Source: JAJPXC01 sp964520525
GTDB taxonomy: Bacteria; Bacteroidota; Bacteroidia; Bacteroidales; Muribaculaceae
Assembly (NCBI GenBank): GCA_964520525.1
Contig: CAZFNR010000001.1
Coordinates: 1 to 64,000 of the forward strand
Reading direction: 5' to 3'
DNA: 64,000 nucleotides
The notes under the pieces were generated by a model. It was not told where the DNA came from and did no database searches. It was given only the letters and a program-made list of their open reading frames with translations. Of this stretch, positions 44,415 to 52,831 are shown one piece after another (position 1 is the first letter of the stretch; every line of letters begins with the position of its first letter). A program made the translations under genes and the position numbers.

Positions 44415-45077
44415 ATGAAAAAGATTTTATTAACTGCATTATCGCTTGTCGTTTCAATGATGGCATTTGCGGCTGAGCCTTATAAATACAACGAACTCTA
44501 CTATCAACGGTCGAGCCTATTTGACCGTCTGCCGGTTTATGAGGATGACATCGTGTTTGTGGGCAACAGCTTGACCCAGATATGCGAGTGGCACGAGTTA
44601 TTCGGTAATCCGAAAATCAAAAACCGCGGTATTATAGGCGATGTGGTGCAAGGAATACGCGACCGCATCGACTGCGTGGTCAACGGCCATCCCAAAAAGA
44701 TTTTCTTGCTTTGCGGCGTTAATGACGTTTCCCACGACCTAACCGCCGACTCAATCGCTACCGCTTTGGGCAATCTCATCGATTACATAAGGGTATCGAC
44801 CCCGCAGACAAAGCTCTATGTCCAGTCGCTGCTCCCTATCAACGACACTTTTGGCCGTTACAAAGCTATTGAAGGCAAGAACCCCGTAATCCGTGAAATC
44901 AACCGCCAATTGGCAGCTATGGCCAACGATAAAGGCTTCACTTGGATTGACGCTCACACCTTGTTCGTCGACGGCGAGGGCAACCTCGACCGCCGTTACA
45001 CTAACGACGGACTCCATGTGATGGGCAACGGTTATCTGCTCTGGCGTGAGTTGCTTTTGCCTTATGTCAATCAGTAA
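44415..45077 (+). CDS. Secreted SGNH/GDSL-family esterase
   Basis: This 220-residue protein has a signal peptide (MKKILLTALSLVVSMMAFAA). SGNH blocks are visible: VFVGNSLTQ with the nucleophile serine, a catalytic GVND, and the TNDGLHVMGNGY Asp-His block. Enzymes of this type remove acetyl or acyl groups from carbohydrates. Its place 18 bases after murQ suggests de-O-acetylation of MurNAc or wall fragments before uptake, but no direct evidence identifies the substrate. The ATG at 44415 is preferred over the TTG at 44403. Confidence 0.83.
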   Translation: MKKILLTALSLVVSMMAFAAEPYKYNELYYQRSSLFDRLPVYEDDIVFVGNSLTQICEWHELFGNPKIKNRGIIGDVVQGIRDRIDCVVNGHPKKIFLLCGVNDVSHDLTADSIATALGNLIDYIRVSTPQTKLYVQSLLPINDTFGRYKAIEGKNPVIREINRQLAAMANDKGFTWIDAHTLFVDGEGNLDRRYTNDGLHVMGNGYLLWRELLLPYVNQ

Positions 45078-45080
45078 ATA

Positions 45081-46316
45081 ATGAAGGGTACAAACGATTT
45101 AGAACTTATTCTGATAAACATCTCGGGCTACGACCGCCCGGGTGTGACTTCGGCGTTGACGGCGATTCTTGCCAAGTATGACGCTGCGATTCTTGACATC
45201 GGTCAGGCCGACATCCATCACACGCTGTCGCTCGGCATCCTTTTCAAGACGTATAGCAACGTGTCGGGTGAAATTATGAAGGATCTCCTGTTCAAGGCTT
45301 ATGAGTTGAACGTAAAAATCCGTTTCACCCCCGTCACTATCGAGGCTTATAACAATTGGGTGTCGCGACAGGGTAAAAACCGTTGGATTATCACCATCCT
45401 CGGCCGTCGCCTCACTGCGCGTCACATGGCACTCGTCACCGACGAGATTTCTAACCAGAATCTCAATATCGACGGCATCCAGCGTCTCACCGGTCGCCCG
45501 CCGCTTGATGATGCCGACGACCCGCTGTCAAAATCGTGTGTTGAGTTTTCGGTGCGCGGCAATCCGCTTGACCGTCAAGCGATGCAGAAACGCTTCATGC
45601 AGATAGCCTCGGAAGAGGAGTTTGACATTTCGCTTCAAGAAGACACGCTCTACCGCCGTTGTCGCCGTTTAGTGTGCTTCGATATGGACTCGACGCTAAT
45701 CGAGACGGAGGTGATTGACGAACTCGCTGAACGAGCCGGGGTGGGAGCGAAAGTCAGGGCAATCACTGAGCGCGCTATGCGCGGCGAAATCGACTTCTGC
45801 GAGAGTTTCACTCAGCGTGTGGCTCTGCTCAAGGGCCTCGACGAGAGTGTCATGAAAGAAATCGCCGAGAATCTCCCGGTCACCGAGGGCGTTGAGCGCA
45901 TGATGCAGGTGCTCAAACGCGCAGGATACAAGACGGCTATCCTTTCGGGAGGTTTCACTTATTTCGGCAACCACTTGAAGCAGAAGTATGGCATAGATTA
46001 TGTGTATGCCAACGAGCTTGAAATCGTCGACGGCAAGCTCACAGGCCGTTATCTCGGCGAGATTGTCGACGGCAAGCGCAAAGCCGAGTTGCTGAAACTA
46101 ATAGCGCAGGTAGAGAATGTCAACATCGCCCAGACTATAGCCGTCGGCGACGGCGCTAACGACTTGCCGATGCTCGCCACAGCCGGCCTCGGCATAGCTT
46201 TCCATGCCAAGCCCAAGGTGAAACAAACCGCCGAGCAGTCAATTTCGACTATCGGTCTTGACGGAGTGCTTTATTTCATAGGATTTAAGGACTCGTTTAT
46301 CACCGACAGTCACTGA
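45081..46316 (+). CDS. serB: Phosphoserine phosphatase with ACT domains (SerB)
   Basis: This 411-residue protein has two N-terminal ACT-like domains (about 8-85 and 95-180). A HAD phosphatase domain starts at CFDMDSTLIE (about 200). LSGGFTYFG and VGDGANDLPML supply the remaining phosphate and Mg sites. It makes serine from phosphoserine; the ACT domains suggest serine feedback. It begins 3 bases after the SGNH esterase and is probably the last gene of the operon. Confidence 0.93.
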   Translation: MKGTNDLELILINISGYDRPGVTSALTAILAKYDAAILDIGQADIHHTLSLGILFKTYSNVSGEIMKDLLFKAYELNVKIRFTPVTIEAYNNWVSRQGKNRWIITILGRRLTARHMALVTDEISNQNLNIDGIQRLTGRPPLDDADDPLSKSCVEFSVRGNPLDRQAMQKRFMQIASEEEFDISLQEDTLYRRCRRLVCFDMDSTLIETEVIDELAERAGVGAKVRAITERAMRGEIDFCESFTQRVALLKGLDESVMKEIAENLPVTEGVERMMQVLKRAGYKTAILSGGFTYFGNHLKQKYGIDYVYANELEIVDGKLTGRYLGEIVDGKRKAELLKLIAQVENVNIAQTIAVGDGANDLPMLATAGLGIAFHAKPKVKQTAEQSISTIGLDGVLYFIGFKDSFITDSH

Positions 46317-46346
46317 CAGTAGAGAACGGCTACACGCAAAATCCAT

Positions 46347-46403
46347 AACGACATGGGGGAGGGGGAACGCGTCTTCGGCGCACAACCAAAGCCCCATGTC
46401 GTT
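46347..46403. repeat. Perfect 12-bp inverted repeat between serB and the patatin gene
   Basis: Aacgacatgggg (46347-46358) is the exact reverse complement of ccccatgtcgtt (46392-46403). The 33-base loop is G-rich at its start. A few T-rich bases follow. It may terminate the salvage operon or fold in the patatin leader. Confidence 0.6.
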
Positions 46404-46433
46404 TGTTGTTTCTGTAAGCTATATATTTATGAG

Positions 46434-48737
46434 ATGAGATTGAAAATATTATCACTGGCGTTGGCGTTGAATGTCGTTTGTTTGTCGGTTGCCGCCGACA
46501 AGCATCAGTCTGTTGGGCTCGTGCTGAGCGGTGGAGGAGCGAAGGGTATCGCGCATATTGGCGTGATTCAGGCTTTGGAAGATAACAATATCCCGATAGA
46601 TTACATTAGCGGCACCTCGATGGGCGCTATTGTCGGAGGATTGTATTCGGCCGGCTACACCCCTGACGAGATGATGGACTTGATTCTTTCAAAAGGGTTT
46701 GCCAATTGGTCGACTGGCAAAATTGATGAGAGCCTTGTCTATTATTTTTCAAAACCATCGCCTACGCCGGCGTTGCTCTCGGTACCGATTTCAAAGAGTG
46801 ATTCCACTCGGGTCAACTCTATAATCCCGACCAGCATGATTTCGCCGCTGCCTATGAATTTCGCGTTCATGAATCTGTTTTCGGCCTATACCGCCCAGTG
46901 CGGTGGCGATTTCAATAAACTGTATGTGCCGTTCCGCTGTGTGACATCAGATGTCTACGCCAAGCATAAGATTGTATGCTCCGGGGGAAGTTTGGGCGAC
47001 GCTATCAGAGCGTCAATGAGCTTTCCGGCGGTTTTCGAGCCGATAGAGATGGACGGAGTGCTTGTCTATGATGGCGGAATTTATGATAACTTCCCGGTTG
47101 ATGTGATGCGCGAGGATTTCGCACCCGACATAATGATAGGGGTCGACGTCTCGTCGCCCAGCGGCAAACCTAAGGCCGGCAATCTCATTGACCAGCTTGA
47201 GGATATGATTATCCAGAACAATGACTATGCGCTGCCGGCCGATGAGGGCATCAAAATCAAAATAAATCTTGAGGAGTTCAGCCTGTTGGATTTTCCTAAG
47301 GCCAGGGCAATCTATAAGGTCGGTTACGACAAGGCGATGTCGATGATGGACTCGATTAAAGGCCGCGTGACGAGCCGTGTCCCGGCTGAAGCTCGGGAAC
47401 TGAGCAGGCGCGTGTTCAAATCCAAGACGCCTTATGTCCGCTTTGATTCGGTCAGCGTCGAGGGGGGTAACCCGAATCAGAACGCCTACCTCCGCTACCT
47501 GTTTACCAAAAATCGCACCGATACATTCGGAATCGCGAAAGCGCAAGCGTCGTATTACCAGGCCGTCACTCCCGGCACCCTGCGCAATTTAGTCCCGCAC
47601 GCCGTCTATAATGACACTACCGGATTGTTCACGCTCGATTTGAAAGCCACTGTCAAGGATAATTTCAAAGTGGGATTCGGTGGCTACATCTCATCGTCGA
47701 CCAACAGCATGATTTTCTTATCGGGGGGCTACAACACCTTGTCGTTTCGCGGTGTTGAGGCCAATATCAACGGCTGGATTGGGCAGAGTTATTTAGCGGG
47801 GACGCTCAACGCCCGTATGTTTATCCCGACCCATAACCCGTCGGCGATAGAGGGGCAGTTTGTGGTTTGGCGGCAGAAGTTCTATGAGAGCGCGTCGCTC
47901 TTTTATGAGGACAAGATGCCGACTTTCATCTTGAAAACCGAGGTGTTTGGACGCGTGTCCTACAGCATGGCTGCGGGACGGTCGGGAAAGGTCTCGCTGG
48001 GGTTTGGCGGGGGACACCTTTATGACAGCTTCTATCAGAACAACCGCGGCGACTATCTCGATTCAGGCCGTGACCGCACGGTCTACAATCTTGCCGAAAT
48101 CAGGCTGGACTATCAGAGAAATACCCTAAACAACAACAGCTTTCCGACAAGGGGACACTATTATGACATAACGGTTACAGGCGTTGCGGGAAAGTATTAC
48201 TACACACCTTATCATGCCGGTATACCGGGTGAGTACGCCAAACCGGTGTGGGGCCAGATGGAGGTCGTAGCCAAAAACTTCTTTACCGTCTGTCGGCGTT
48301 TTTCGGTCGGTACATCGGTCGATGTCATGGCCTCGACCCGAAATCTTGTTGAGAACTACAATGCGGCGATAGTCAACGCACCTGCCTTTCACCCGACTCC
48401 ATCGAGTTATAATGCGTTTAATCCGGCGTTCCGGGCCAATTCGTTTGTAGCTGCGGGCGTTATCCCGGTGTGGTCGCCTCGCGAGAGCCTGCAACTGAGG
48501 GGCGAGTTTCACTGCTTTTTGCCTTACAAGAGAATCATGGTTGCCGCCGACGGTTACAGCGCGCGATACGGCCATGCGTTTTCCAATCCCCGGTTTTTCG
48601 GAGAGGTGGCTTTAATCTATAATTTCCCTTTCGCATCGCTGAGCTTTTATGGAAATTATCAGAGCTATCCGGCACGAAACTGGAATTGTGGCCTGTCGTT
48701 CGGATTGTTTATCCTCGCGCCGAAATTTTTGCGTTGA
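46434..48737 (+). CDS. Patatin-like phospholipase with C-terminal outer-membrane barrel
   Basis: This 767-residue protein has a signal peptide (MRLKILSLALALNVVCLSVAA). The patatin domain (about 25-320) carries the oxyanion loop SGGGAKG near 32, the nucleophile in GTSMG near 60 and the DGG aspartate near 212. A POTRA-like segment and a 16-strand-type Omp85 barrel follow to the C-terminus, which ends in LAPKFLR. This resembles type Vd (PlpD-like) phospholipases found in Bacteroidota. It should anchor in the outer membrane and hydrolyse phospholipid esters. The start at 46434 is preferred because the upstream extension lies inside the inverted repeat. Confidence 0.88.
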   Translation: MRLKILSLALALNVVCLSVAADKHQSVGLVLSGGGAKGIAHIGVIQALEDNNIPIDYISGTSMGAIVGGLYSAGYTPDEMMDLILSKGFANWSTGKIDESLVYYFSKPSPTPALLSVPISKSDSTRVNSIIPTSMISPLPMNFAFMNLFSAYTAQCGGDFNKLYVPFRCVTSDVYAKHKIVCSGGSLGDAIRASMSFPAVFEPIEMDGVLVYDGGIYDNFPVDVMREDFAPDIMIGVDVSSPSGKPKAGNLIDQLEDMIIQNNDYALPADEGIKIKINLEEFSLLDFPKARAIYKVGYDKAMSMMDSIKGRVTSRVPAEARELSRRVFKSKTPYVRFDSVSVEGGNPNQNAYLRYLFTKNRTDTFGIAKAQASYYQAVTPGTLRNLVPHAVYNDTTGLFTLDLKATVKDNFKVGFGGYISSSTNSMIFLSGGYNTLSFRGVEANINGWIGQSYLAGTLNARMFIPTHNPSAIEGQFVVWRQKFYESASLFYEDKMPTFILKTEVFGRVSYSMAAGRSGKVSLGFGGGHLYDSFYQNNRGDYLDSGRDRTVYNLAEIRLDYQRNTLNNNSFPTRGHYYDITVTGVAGKYYYTPYHAGIPGEYAKPVWGQMEVVAKNFFTVCRRFSVGTSVDVMASTRNLVENYNAAIVNAPAFHPTPSSYNAFNPAFRANSFVAAGVIPVWSPRESLQLRGEFHCFLPYKRIMVAADGYSARYGHAFSNPRFFGEVALIYNFPFASLSFYGNYQSYPARNWNCGLSFGLFILAPKFLR

Positions 48738-48768
48738 GCGAAGGTTTCATCAATTGCGATTATTTGAG

Positions 48769-48776
48769 TAATTTTG
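48769..48776 (+). promoter_or_regulatory. -7 element before murI
   Basis: Taattttg matches TAnnTTTG and lies about 19 bases before the murI start. The -33 region is a weak tttc near 48746. Confidence 0.5.
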
Positions 48777-48794
48777 CGAAAATCATAATAATAA

Positions 48795-49619
48795 ATGATG
48801 AACAGCGGACCAATCGGAGTTTTTGATTCGGGCTACGGTGGCTTGACAATCTTGAGCGATATTGTCAAGGCGATGCCTGGCTATGACTTTCTGTATCTTG
48901 GCGACAATGCCCGCGCGCCCTATGGGACTCGCTCGTTTGACATAGTGTACCGTTTCACGCTCGAAGCTGTAAGACACCTGTTTTCCTGCGGTTGCAATCT
49001 TGTGGTGCTCGCCTGCAACACAGCGTCGGCCAAGGCACTGAGGACTATTCAGCAGAATGACCTTCCCGGAATTGACCCGTCGCGCCGCGTGCTCGGCATC
49101 ATACGCCCCACGGTCGAGATGCTGCATGAACTCACCGCTAACGGACATATCGGAATCCTCGGGACTCCCGGGACTGTCAACAGCCGTTCTTACAACATGG
49201 AAGTTGAGAAGTACCATCCGGAATACACCGTTACCGGCCACGGGTGCCCCATGTGGGTGCCGCTTGTGGAAAACAAGGAAGCAGCGTCGGCGGGTGCCGA
49301 TTATTTCGTGAAGCAGGAGATAGACCGGCTGATGACTGCCGACCCCGAGATTGACACAATAGTCTTGGCTTGCACTCATTATCCGCTGCTAATCGACAAA
49401 ATTGAGCGGTATGTCCCCGCCGGGGTAAAGGTGGTATCGCAGGGCGCGATTATCGCTGACAGCCTTGTCAATTACCTGCGCCGTCATCCGGAGATGGACA
49501 CGCGTTGCTCCCGCGGCGGTACAGTGGATTATCTCACCACAGAGAACGCAGCGAAATTTTCGGAAATGGCCACTATATTCCTCGGACGAGCGGTTAGCGC
49601 GTCGCAGATAACATTGTAA
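48795..49619 (+). CDS. murI: Glutamate racemase (MurI)
   Basis: This 274-residue enzyme makes D-glutamate for peptidoglycan. The start GPIGVFDSGYGGLTIL is typical. The two catalytic cysteines are in LACNTASA (about C74) and VLACTHYPLL (about C193). Length is normal. Its TAA overlaps the ATG of the next gene by one base. In many Bacteroidales murI follows the bamA-skp-skp genes; here it is about 13 kb from them. Confidence 0.95.
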   Translation: MMNSGPIGVFDSGYGGLTILSDIVKAMPGYDFLYLGDNARAPYGTRSFDIVYRFTLEAVRHLFSCGCNLVVLACNTASAKALRTIQQNDLPGIDPSRRVLGIIRPTVEMLHELTANGHIGILGTPGTVNSRSYNMEVEKYHPEYTVTGHGCPMWVPLVENKEAASAGADYFVKQEIDRLMTADPEIDTIVLACTHYPLLIDKIERYVPAGVKVVSQGAIIADSLVNYLRRHPEMDTRCSRGGTVDYLTTENAAKFSEMATIFLGRAVSASQITL

Positions 49620-50398
49620 TGGAAATGGAAACAGAGCCTAAACGTTGTCTGAATTGCGGGAATGAGGTCAGCGGCAATTATTGTCGGCATTGCGGCCAGT
49701 CGACCGCAATCGGTCGCCTGAATTTTAAATCGGCGGTTAAAGACTGCGTGTTGGCTTTGATTAGAGTTGACCGCGGATTCTTTTATACGGTTTTGTTGCT
49801 TGTGACTCGCCCGTGGATTGTCATAAGAGATTACGTCGGTGGACGGCGTGTCCGTTATGCCGCTCCCGCTAAATTGTTGATTGTGCTTTGCCTGTTTTCT
49901 CTGCTTAGCGATTCGCTCATCAACAGTGCGTCAGAGCCGGGCGAGAGTGCCAACATAGGCAGCAAGATCGACGGCTTTTGGGCGAAGGCTGTGGTGTGGG
50001 CCATCGGTTTCTATTCCGATTCGCTGATTCTGCAGATGCTTGTGGTCACAGTCGTTGCCGCGCTTGCGGTCTATGTGGTCTATCTCAGATATAATTCGAG
50101 GCGATATAATTTTGCCGAGTATTTCACGGCCGGGGTGTATCTTTGTGACGCATCAGTCGCCATACAGATTTTGTTGTCGCCCTTGTCGCTGATTGATTCC
50201 CGGATGTCGACCCCGTTGCTGTTGGTCTGGTGTGCTGTTATCGGTGTGCTATCGGTTGTGCGGGCGTTTCCAATCAAAAGCTATGCCGTCGCGTTTTGGA
50301 CATTTATCGTGTGGGCCGTGCTATTGGGATTGCTGCTGGTCCTTATCCATGTAGTGCCTATTTTCCTGATTTCGGCCGCCCTCGGTTTATTTAAGTAG
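49619..50398 (+). CDS. DUF3667 membrane protein with N-terminal zinc ribbon
   Basis: This 259-residue protein begins with a four-cysteine ribbon (CLNCGNEVSGNYCRHCGQ). A basic segment and then four or five hydrophobic helices (from about 75 to the end) follow. This is the DUF3667 pattern, common in Bacteroidota and of unknown function. Translation is probably coupled to murI by the TAATG overlap. Confidence 0.8.
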   Translation: MEMETEPKRCLNCGNEVSGNYCRHCGQSTAIGRLNFKSAVKDCVLALIRVDRGFFYTVLLLVTRPWIVIRDYVGGRRVRYAAPAKLLIVLCLFSLLSDSLINSASEPGESANIGSKIDGFWAKAVVWAIGFYSDSLILQMLVVTVVAALAVYVVYLRYNSRRYNFAEYFTAGVYLCDASVAIQILLSPLSLIDSRMSTPLLLVWCAVIGVLSVVRAFPIKSYAVAFWTFIVWAVLLGLLLVLIHVVPIFLISAALGLFK

Positions 50399-50447
50399 GG
50401 AAAGATGGCGAGCGTTATGCGATTTCCTGTTTTCTTCTGCCGTCATT

Positions 50448-51158
50448 TTATCTGAGATGGGTCAAGGATAAGGCGGCTACGCTGATTTTAGCTGTGGGAG
50501 CGGCTTTTTTGATAGCCTGGCAGCAGGCGAGCAGTGTGGCTCCTGTGGTGATAACGTCGTCGACGATGAGCAGATGCTTATCGTCTAATTCCGAACCGCG
50601 CACAACCTGATAAATGTTCTGAGCGTTTACCCATCGGTCGAAACTGTTTTTTCGGGTCTGTGTCGAGTGCCCTTTTCTTGCTCTCAGGTTATCGCCTATG
50701 GGTAGACCGGTCACGCCGGCGATTCCCTTGGCTATTTCGCGGCTTTGATTGTAGCCGCGGCGGAGCTGTTTCATCCAGTGAAGTGGCACCGGGATAATCA
50801 TGTCGATACCGTCAAAAAAACTGTCGTCGGCGATTTCCTTGGCATACAGTGCTCCGAGTTTGCGCCCGATGGCAGGCAAGTTGTTGTACTTGGCCTTGTG
50901 TATCAGCCGCGTGTAGGGGTTGCCGCGGTAGTAGTAAAAAAACGCGCCGGCACGCTCGATGGGCACGCGCCCGGCAAGCCGCTCATGTATGGCGTTGAAG
51001 TCGTCGCTATGAAGCGATGTGCGCGGCAGGTCGAGAAGGCATTGAAGGCACAGAATATCTTCCCCCTCCACGAGTGTCGTCCCACACACTTCGCACACTC
51101 GCGGGAATACCGTGTCAATCAGGTTGCGCCCCCAGCGGGCTAATCCTCCGCGTCCCAT
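50448..51158 (-). CDS. comF: ComF family phosphoribosyltransferase-like protein
   Basis: This 236-residue protein has an N-terminal zinc-binding part (VCEVCGTTL... LCLQC). A phosphoribosyltransferase fold follows, with IPVPLHWMKQLRRGYNQS and the PRPP loop LLIVDDVITTGAT. ComF homologues take part in DNA uptake in naturally competent bacteria; in Bacteroidota the role is unsettled. It overlaps recX by 19 bases as the last gene of a three-gene minus-strand set. Confidence 0.9.
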   Translation of the reverse strand: MGRGGLARWGRNLIDTVFPRVCEVCGTTLVEGEDILCLQCLLDLPRTSLHSDDFNAIHERLAGRVPIERAGAFFYYYRGNPYTRLIHKAKYNNLPAIGRKLGALYAKEIADDSFFDGIDMIIPVPLHWMKQLRRGYNQSREIAKGIAGVTGLPIGDNLRARKGHSTQTRKNSFDRWVNAQNIYQVVRGSELDDKHLLIVDDVITTGATLLACCQAIKKAAPTAKISVAALSLTHLR

Positions 51159-51625
51159 ATCCCCGGGTTGTTAAGACTTTTGATAACCAAGTCGCATTCA
51201 AATCCGCGCGACATCATGAATCGCAGTATCTTAGACTTACCTTCGTAGCCGGCGGGGTCGTCGATGGTTCGCCCTTTGGCTTTTATAAGCTCTACGATAT
51301 TGCGCCTGTAGACTGACTCGTCGATTGAGTCGATGGCTTCGCTGATTATGTCGCGGCTTATGCCTTTTTGATAGAGCCCTACTGAGATTTTACGACGTCC
51401 CCAGCGAGCCAATTCAACTTTGTCGTTGACGAAAGCGAGGGCAAACCGCCTGTCGTCGATATACCCGCAGTCGACAAGAGTGCCGACAATTTCCTCGGCC
51501 TTGCCGCGCGCCACCCCCCATGAGGTTAGTTTCTTCGTAATCTCGGTTTGGGAATACTCGGCTCTGGCACACAGTGCCTCGGCCCGTTCCATGGCGGCGT
51601 CAGGTGAAATAGGCTTCTTTATCAT
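51140..51625 (-). CDS. recX: Regulatory protein RecX
   Basis: This 161-residue helical protein has the RecX repeat pattern (ALCARAEYSQTEITKKL, VGTLVDCGYIDDRRFA, FVNDKVELARWGRRKI). RecX modulates RecA filaments. Here it lies between prmC and comF, overlapping both, rather than next to recA. Confidence 0.9.
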   Translation of the reverse strand: MIKKPISPDAAMERAEALCARAEYSQTEITKKLTSWGVARGKAEEIVGTLVDCGYIDDRRFALAFVNDKVELARWGRRKISVGLYQKGISRDIISEAIDSIDESVYRRNIVELIKAKGRTIDDPAGYEGKSKILRFMMSRGFECDLVIKSLNNPGIWDAED

Positions 51626-52497
51626 GATGCGGATGTGGCGATGACGGCGAATCGTTGACGGCCGTACATATCCCTCACGATGTCAATCTGTGCTTGCGGG
51701 AATATGTGTCGGCTTTCGGCCGTGAGGTCGTCGACAAAAAGAGGGTTTATCTCAAAGTAGATTCTACCGCCCGGGCGCAAGGCCTCGGCTCCGTATCGCA
51801 TGATGGCGGTGTAGAATACCAGCGGGTCGCTGTCCGGGACAAACAAGGCGCTCTGCGGCTCGTGGTCAACGACATTGCGGCTCATCGCGCCGCGCTCTTT
51901 CCATGCGATGTAGGGCGGGTTTGACACGATAATGTCCCATTTCGGCGTGACCGGTCTATCCGCAATGTGGAGGGCGTCGGCCTTCCGGAATTTTACGTTG
52001 GCTTTGAGTGCGGCGGCATTGGCTGCCGCTGTCTCAAGCGCGGCGTCAGAGATGTCGATGCCTTCGATGTCGGCAAACCGCAGGTTGCGGGCTAAGGCGA
52101 TTGCTATGCACCCCGACCCGGTCCCGATGTCGAGTACCTTCAGGTCGCTCCCTGCGTTCTGTTTCACTATCATGTCGACTAACTCTTCGGTCTCGGGGCG
52201 GGGTATCAGCACCGCCGGGTTGACCGCTATGCGCATCCCATAGAATGTCGCTTCGCCGAGTATGTATTGAAGGGGTTCCTCTTTGAGCAGTCGGTCGATT
52301 ATGGCATTGAGTTGGCCGATGCGAAACTCGCTCACGGGTTCTCCGCTTTTCAACACGCGGTCTACGGGAGTGTAGCCCATGGTGCGCTCGATGGAAATGT
52401 CGGTCATGGCGCGCGCTTCGCGCTCGCCGTATAGCGGAGTGAGCCGCCGTGTCATCTCGGCTGCTACCGCTTTCAATGTGTGGGCGTCATCATTCAT
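51622..52497 (-). CDS. prmC: Peptide chain release factor N5-glutamine methyltransferase (PrmC)
   Basis: This 291-residue SAM-dependent enzyme methylates the GGQ glutamine of release factors. The SAM loop VLDIGTGSGCIAIALA (about 120) and the catalytic NPPYIAW (about 196) are clear, with the usual N-terminal helical domain. It overlaps recX by 4 bases (ATGA). A near-consensus promoter ends almost at its start codon. Confidence 0.95.
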   Translation of the reverse strand: MNDDAHTLKAVAAEMTRRLTPLYGEREARAMTDISIERTMGYTPVDRVLKSGEPVSEFRIGQLNAIIDRLLKEEPLQYILGEATFYGMRIAVNPAVLIPRPETEELVDMIVKQNAGSDLKVLDIGTGSGCIAIALARNLRFADIEGIDISDAALETAAANAAALKANVKFRKADALHIADRPVTPKWDIIVSNPPYIAWKERGAMSRNVVDHEPQSALFVPDSDPLVFYTAIMRYGAEALRPGGRIYFEINPLFVDDLTAESRHIFPQAQIDIVRDMYGRQRFAVIATSAS

Positions 52498-52504
52498 GAT
52501 TCAA

Positions 52505-52537
52505 CAAATTTACAAAAATAATCGCTATATCGCCAAA
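52505..52537 (-). promoter_or_regulatory. Promoter of prmC-recX-comF (minus strand)
   Basis: On the minus strand, TTTG (52537-52534), a 21-base spacer and TAAATTTG (52512-52505) match the Bacteroidota promoter. Transcription would begin near 52498, next to the prmC ATG at 52497, so the message may be leaderless. A second TAnnTTTG match lies at 52520-52513. Confidence 0.45.
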
Positions 52538-52593
52538 TCGGTCCTCTGTGAAGCGTAAACATGACACGTTCTTACGTTAGACTGATATTTTTC

Positions 52594-52624
52594 TTGTTTT
52601 ATTTGGGGAAACGTTTTAACTTTG
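52594..52624 (+). promoter_or_regulatory. Promoter of the his operon
   Basis: TTG at 52594-52596, a 20-base spacer and taactttg at 52617-52624 match the -33/-7 consensus. Transcription would start near 52631, just before the leader peptide at 52653. Confidence 0.6.
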
Positions 52625-52652
52625 CAATCTCAAACGTTGATTTGACAGCAAA

Positions 52653-52715
52653 ATGATTGCGAAATATCCTTTTACCCGTCACCATTACCATCACCACCCC
52701 GGTTGCAAAGATTAG
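52653..52715 (+). CDS. hisL: Histidine operon leader peptide
   Basis: This 20-residue open frame reads MIAKYPFTRHHYHHHPGCKD. Five histidines fall within six codons (CAC CAT TAC CAT CAC CAC). It sits between a promoter and a terminator hairpin upstream of hisG. Stalling of ribosomes on these codons during histidine shortage would let the downstream RNA refold and avoid termination. It is too short for standard gene callers. The His run in this position is hard to explain otherwise. Confidence 0.88.
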   Translation: MIAKYPFTRHHYHHHPGCKD

Positions 52716-52770
52716 GGAGGCATTGACCGATGTGTGTCGCGGCTGAAAGATGAAAGTTAAGATATAGTTT

Positions 52771-52810
52771 GCCGGTTTCCCTATAACCACTACGGGAAAT
52801 CGGTTTTTTT
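52771..52810 (+). terminator. Attenuator terminator of the his operon
   Basis: Ccggtttccc (52772-52781) pairs with gggaaatcgg (52794-52803) with one wobble, and seven T follow. The first possible hisG ATG abuts the T run. An alternative pairing of tagggag, just after the leader stop, with part of the 5' arm is possible but short; the full antiterminator is not resolved here. Confidence 0.82.
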
Positions 52811-52831
52811 ATGACAATAAAAACTCATGAT

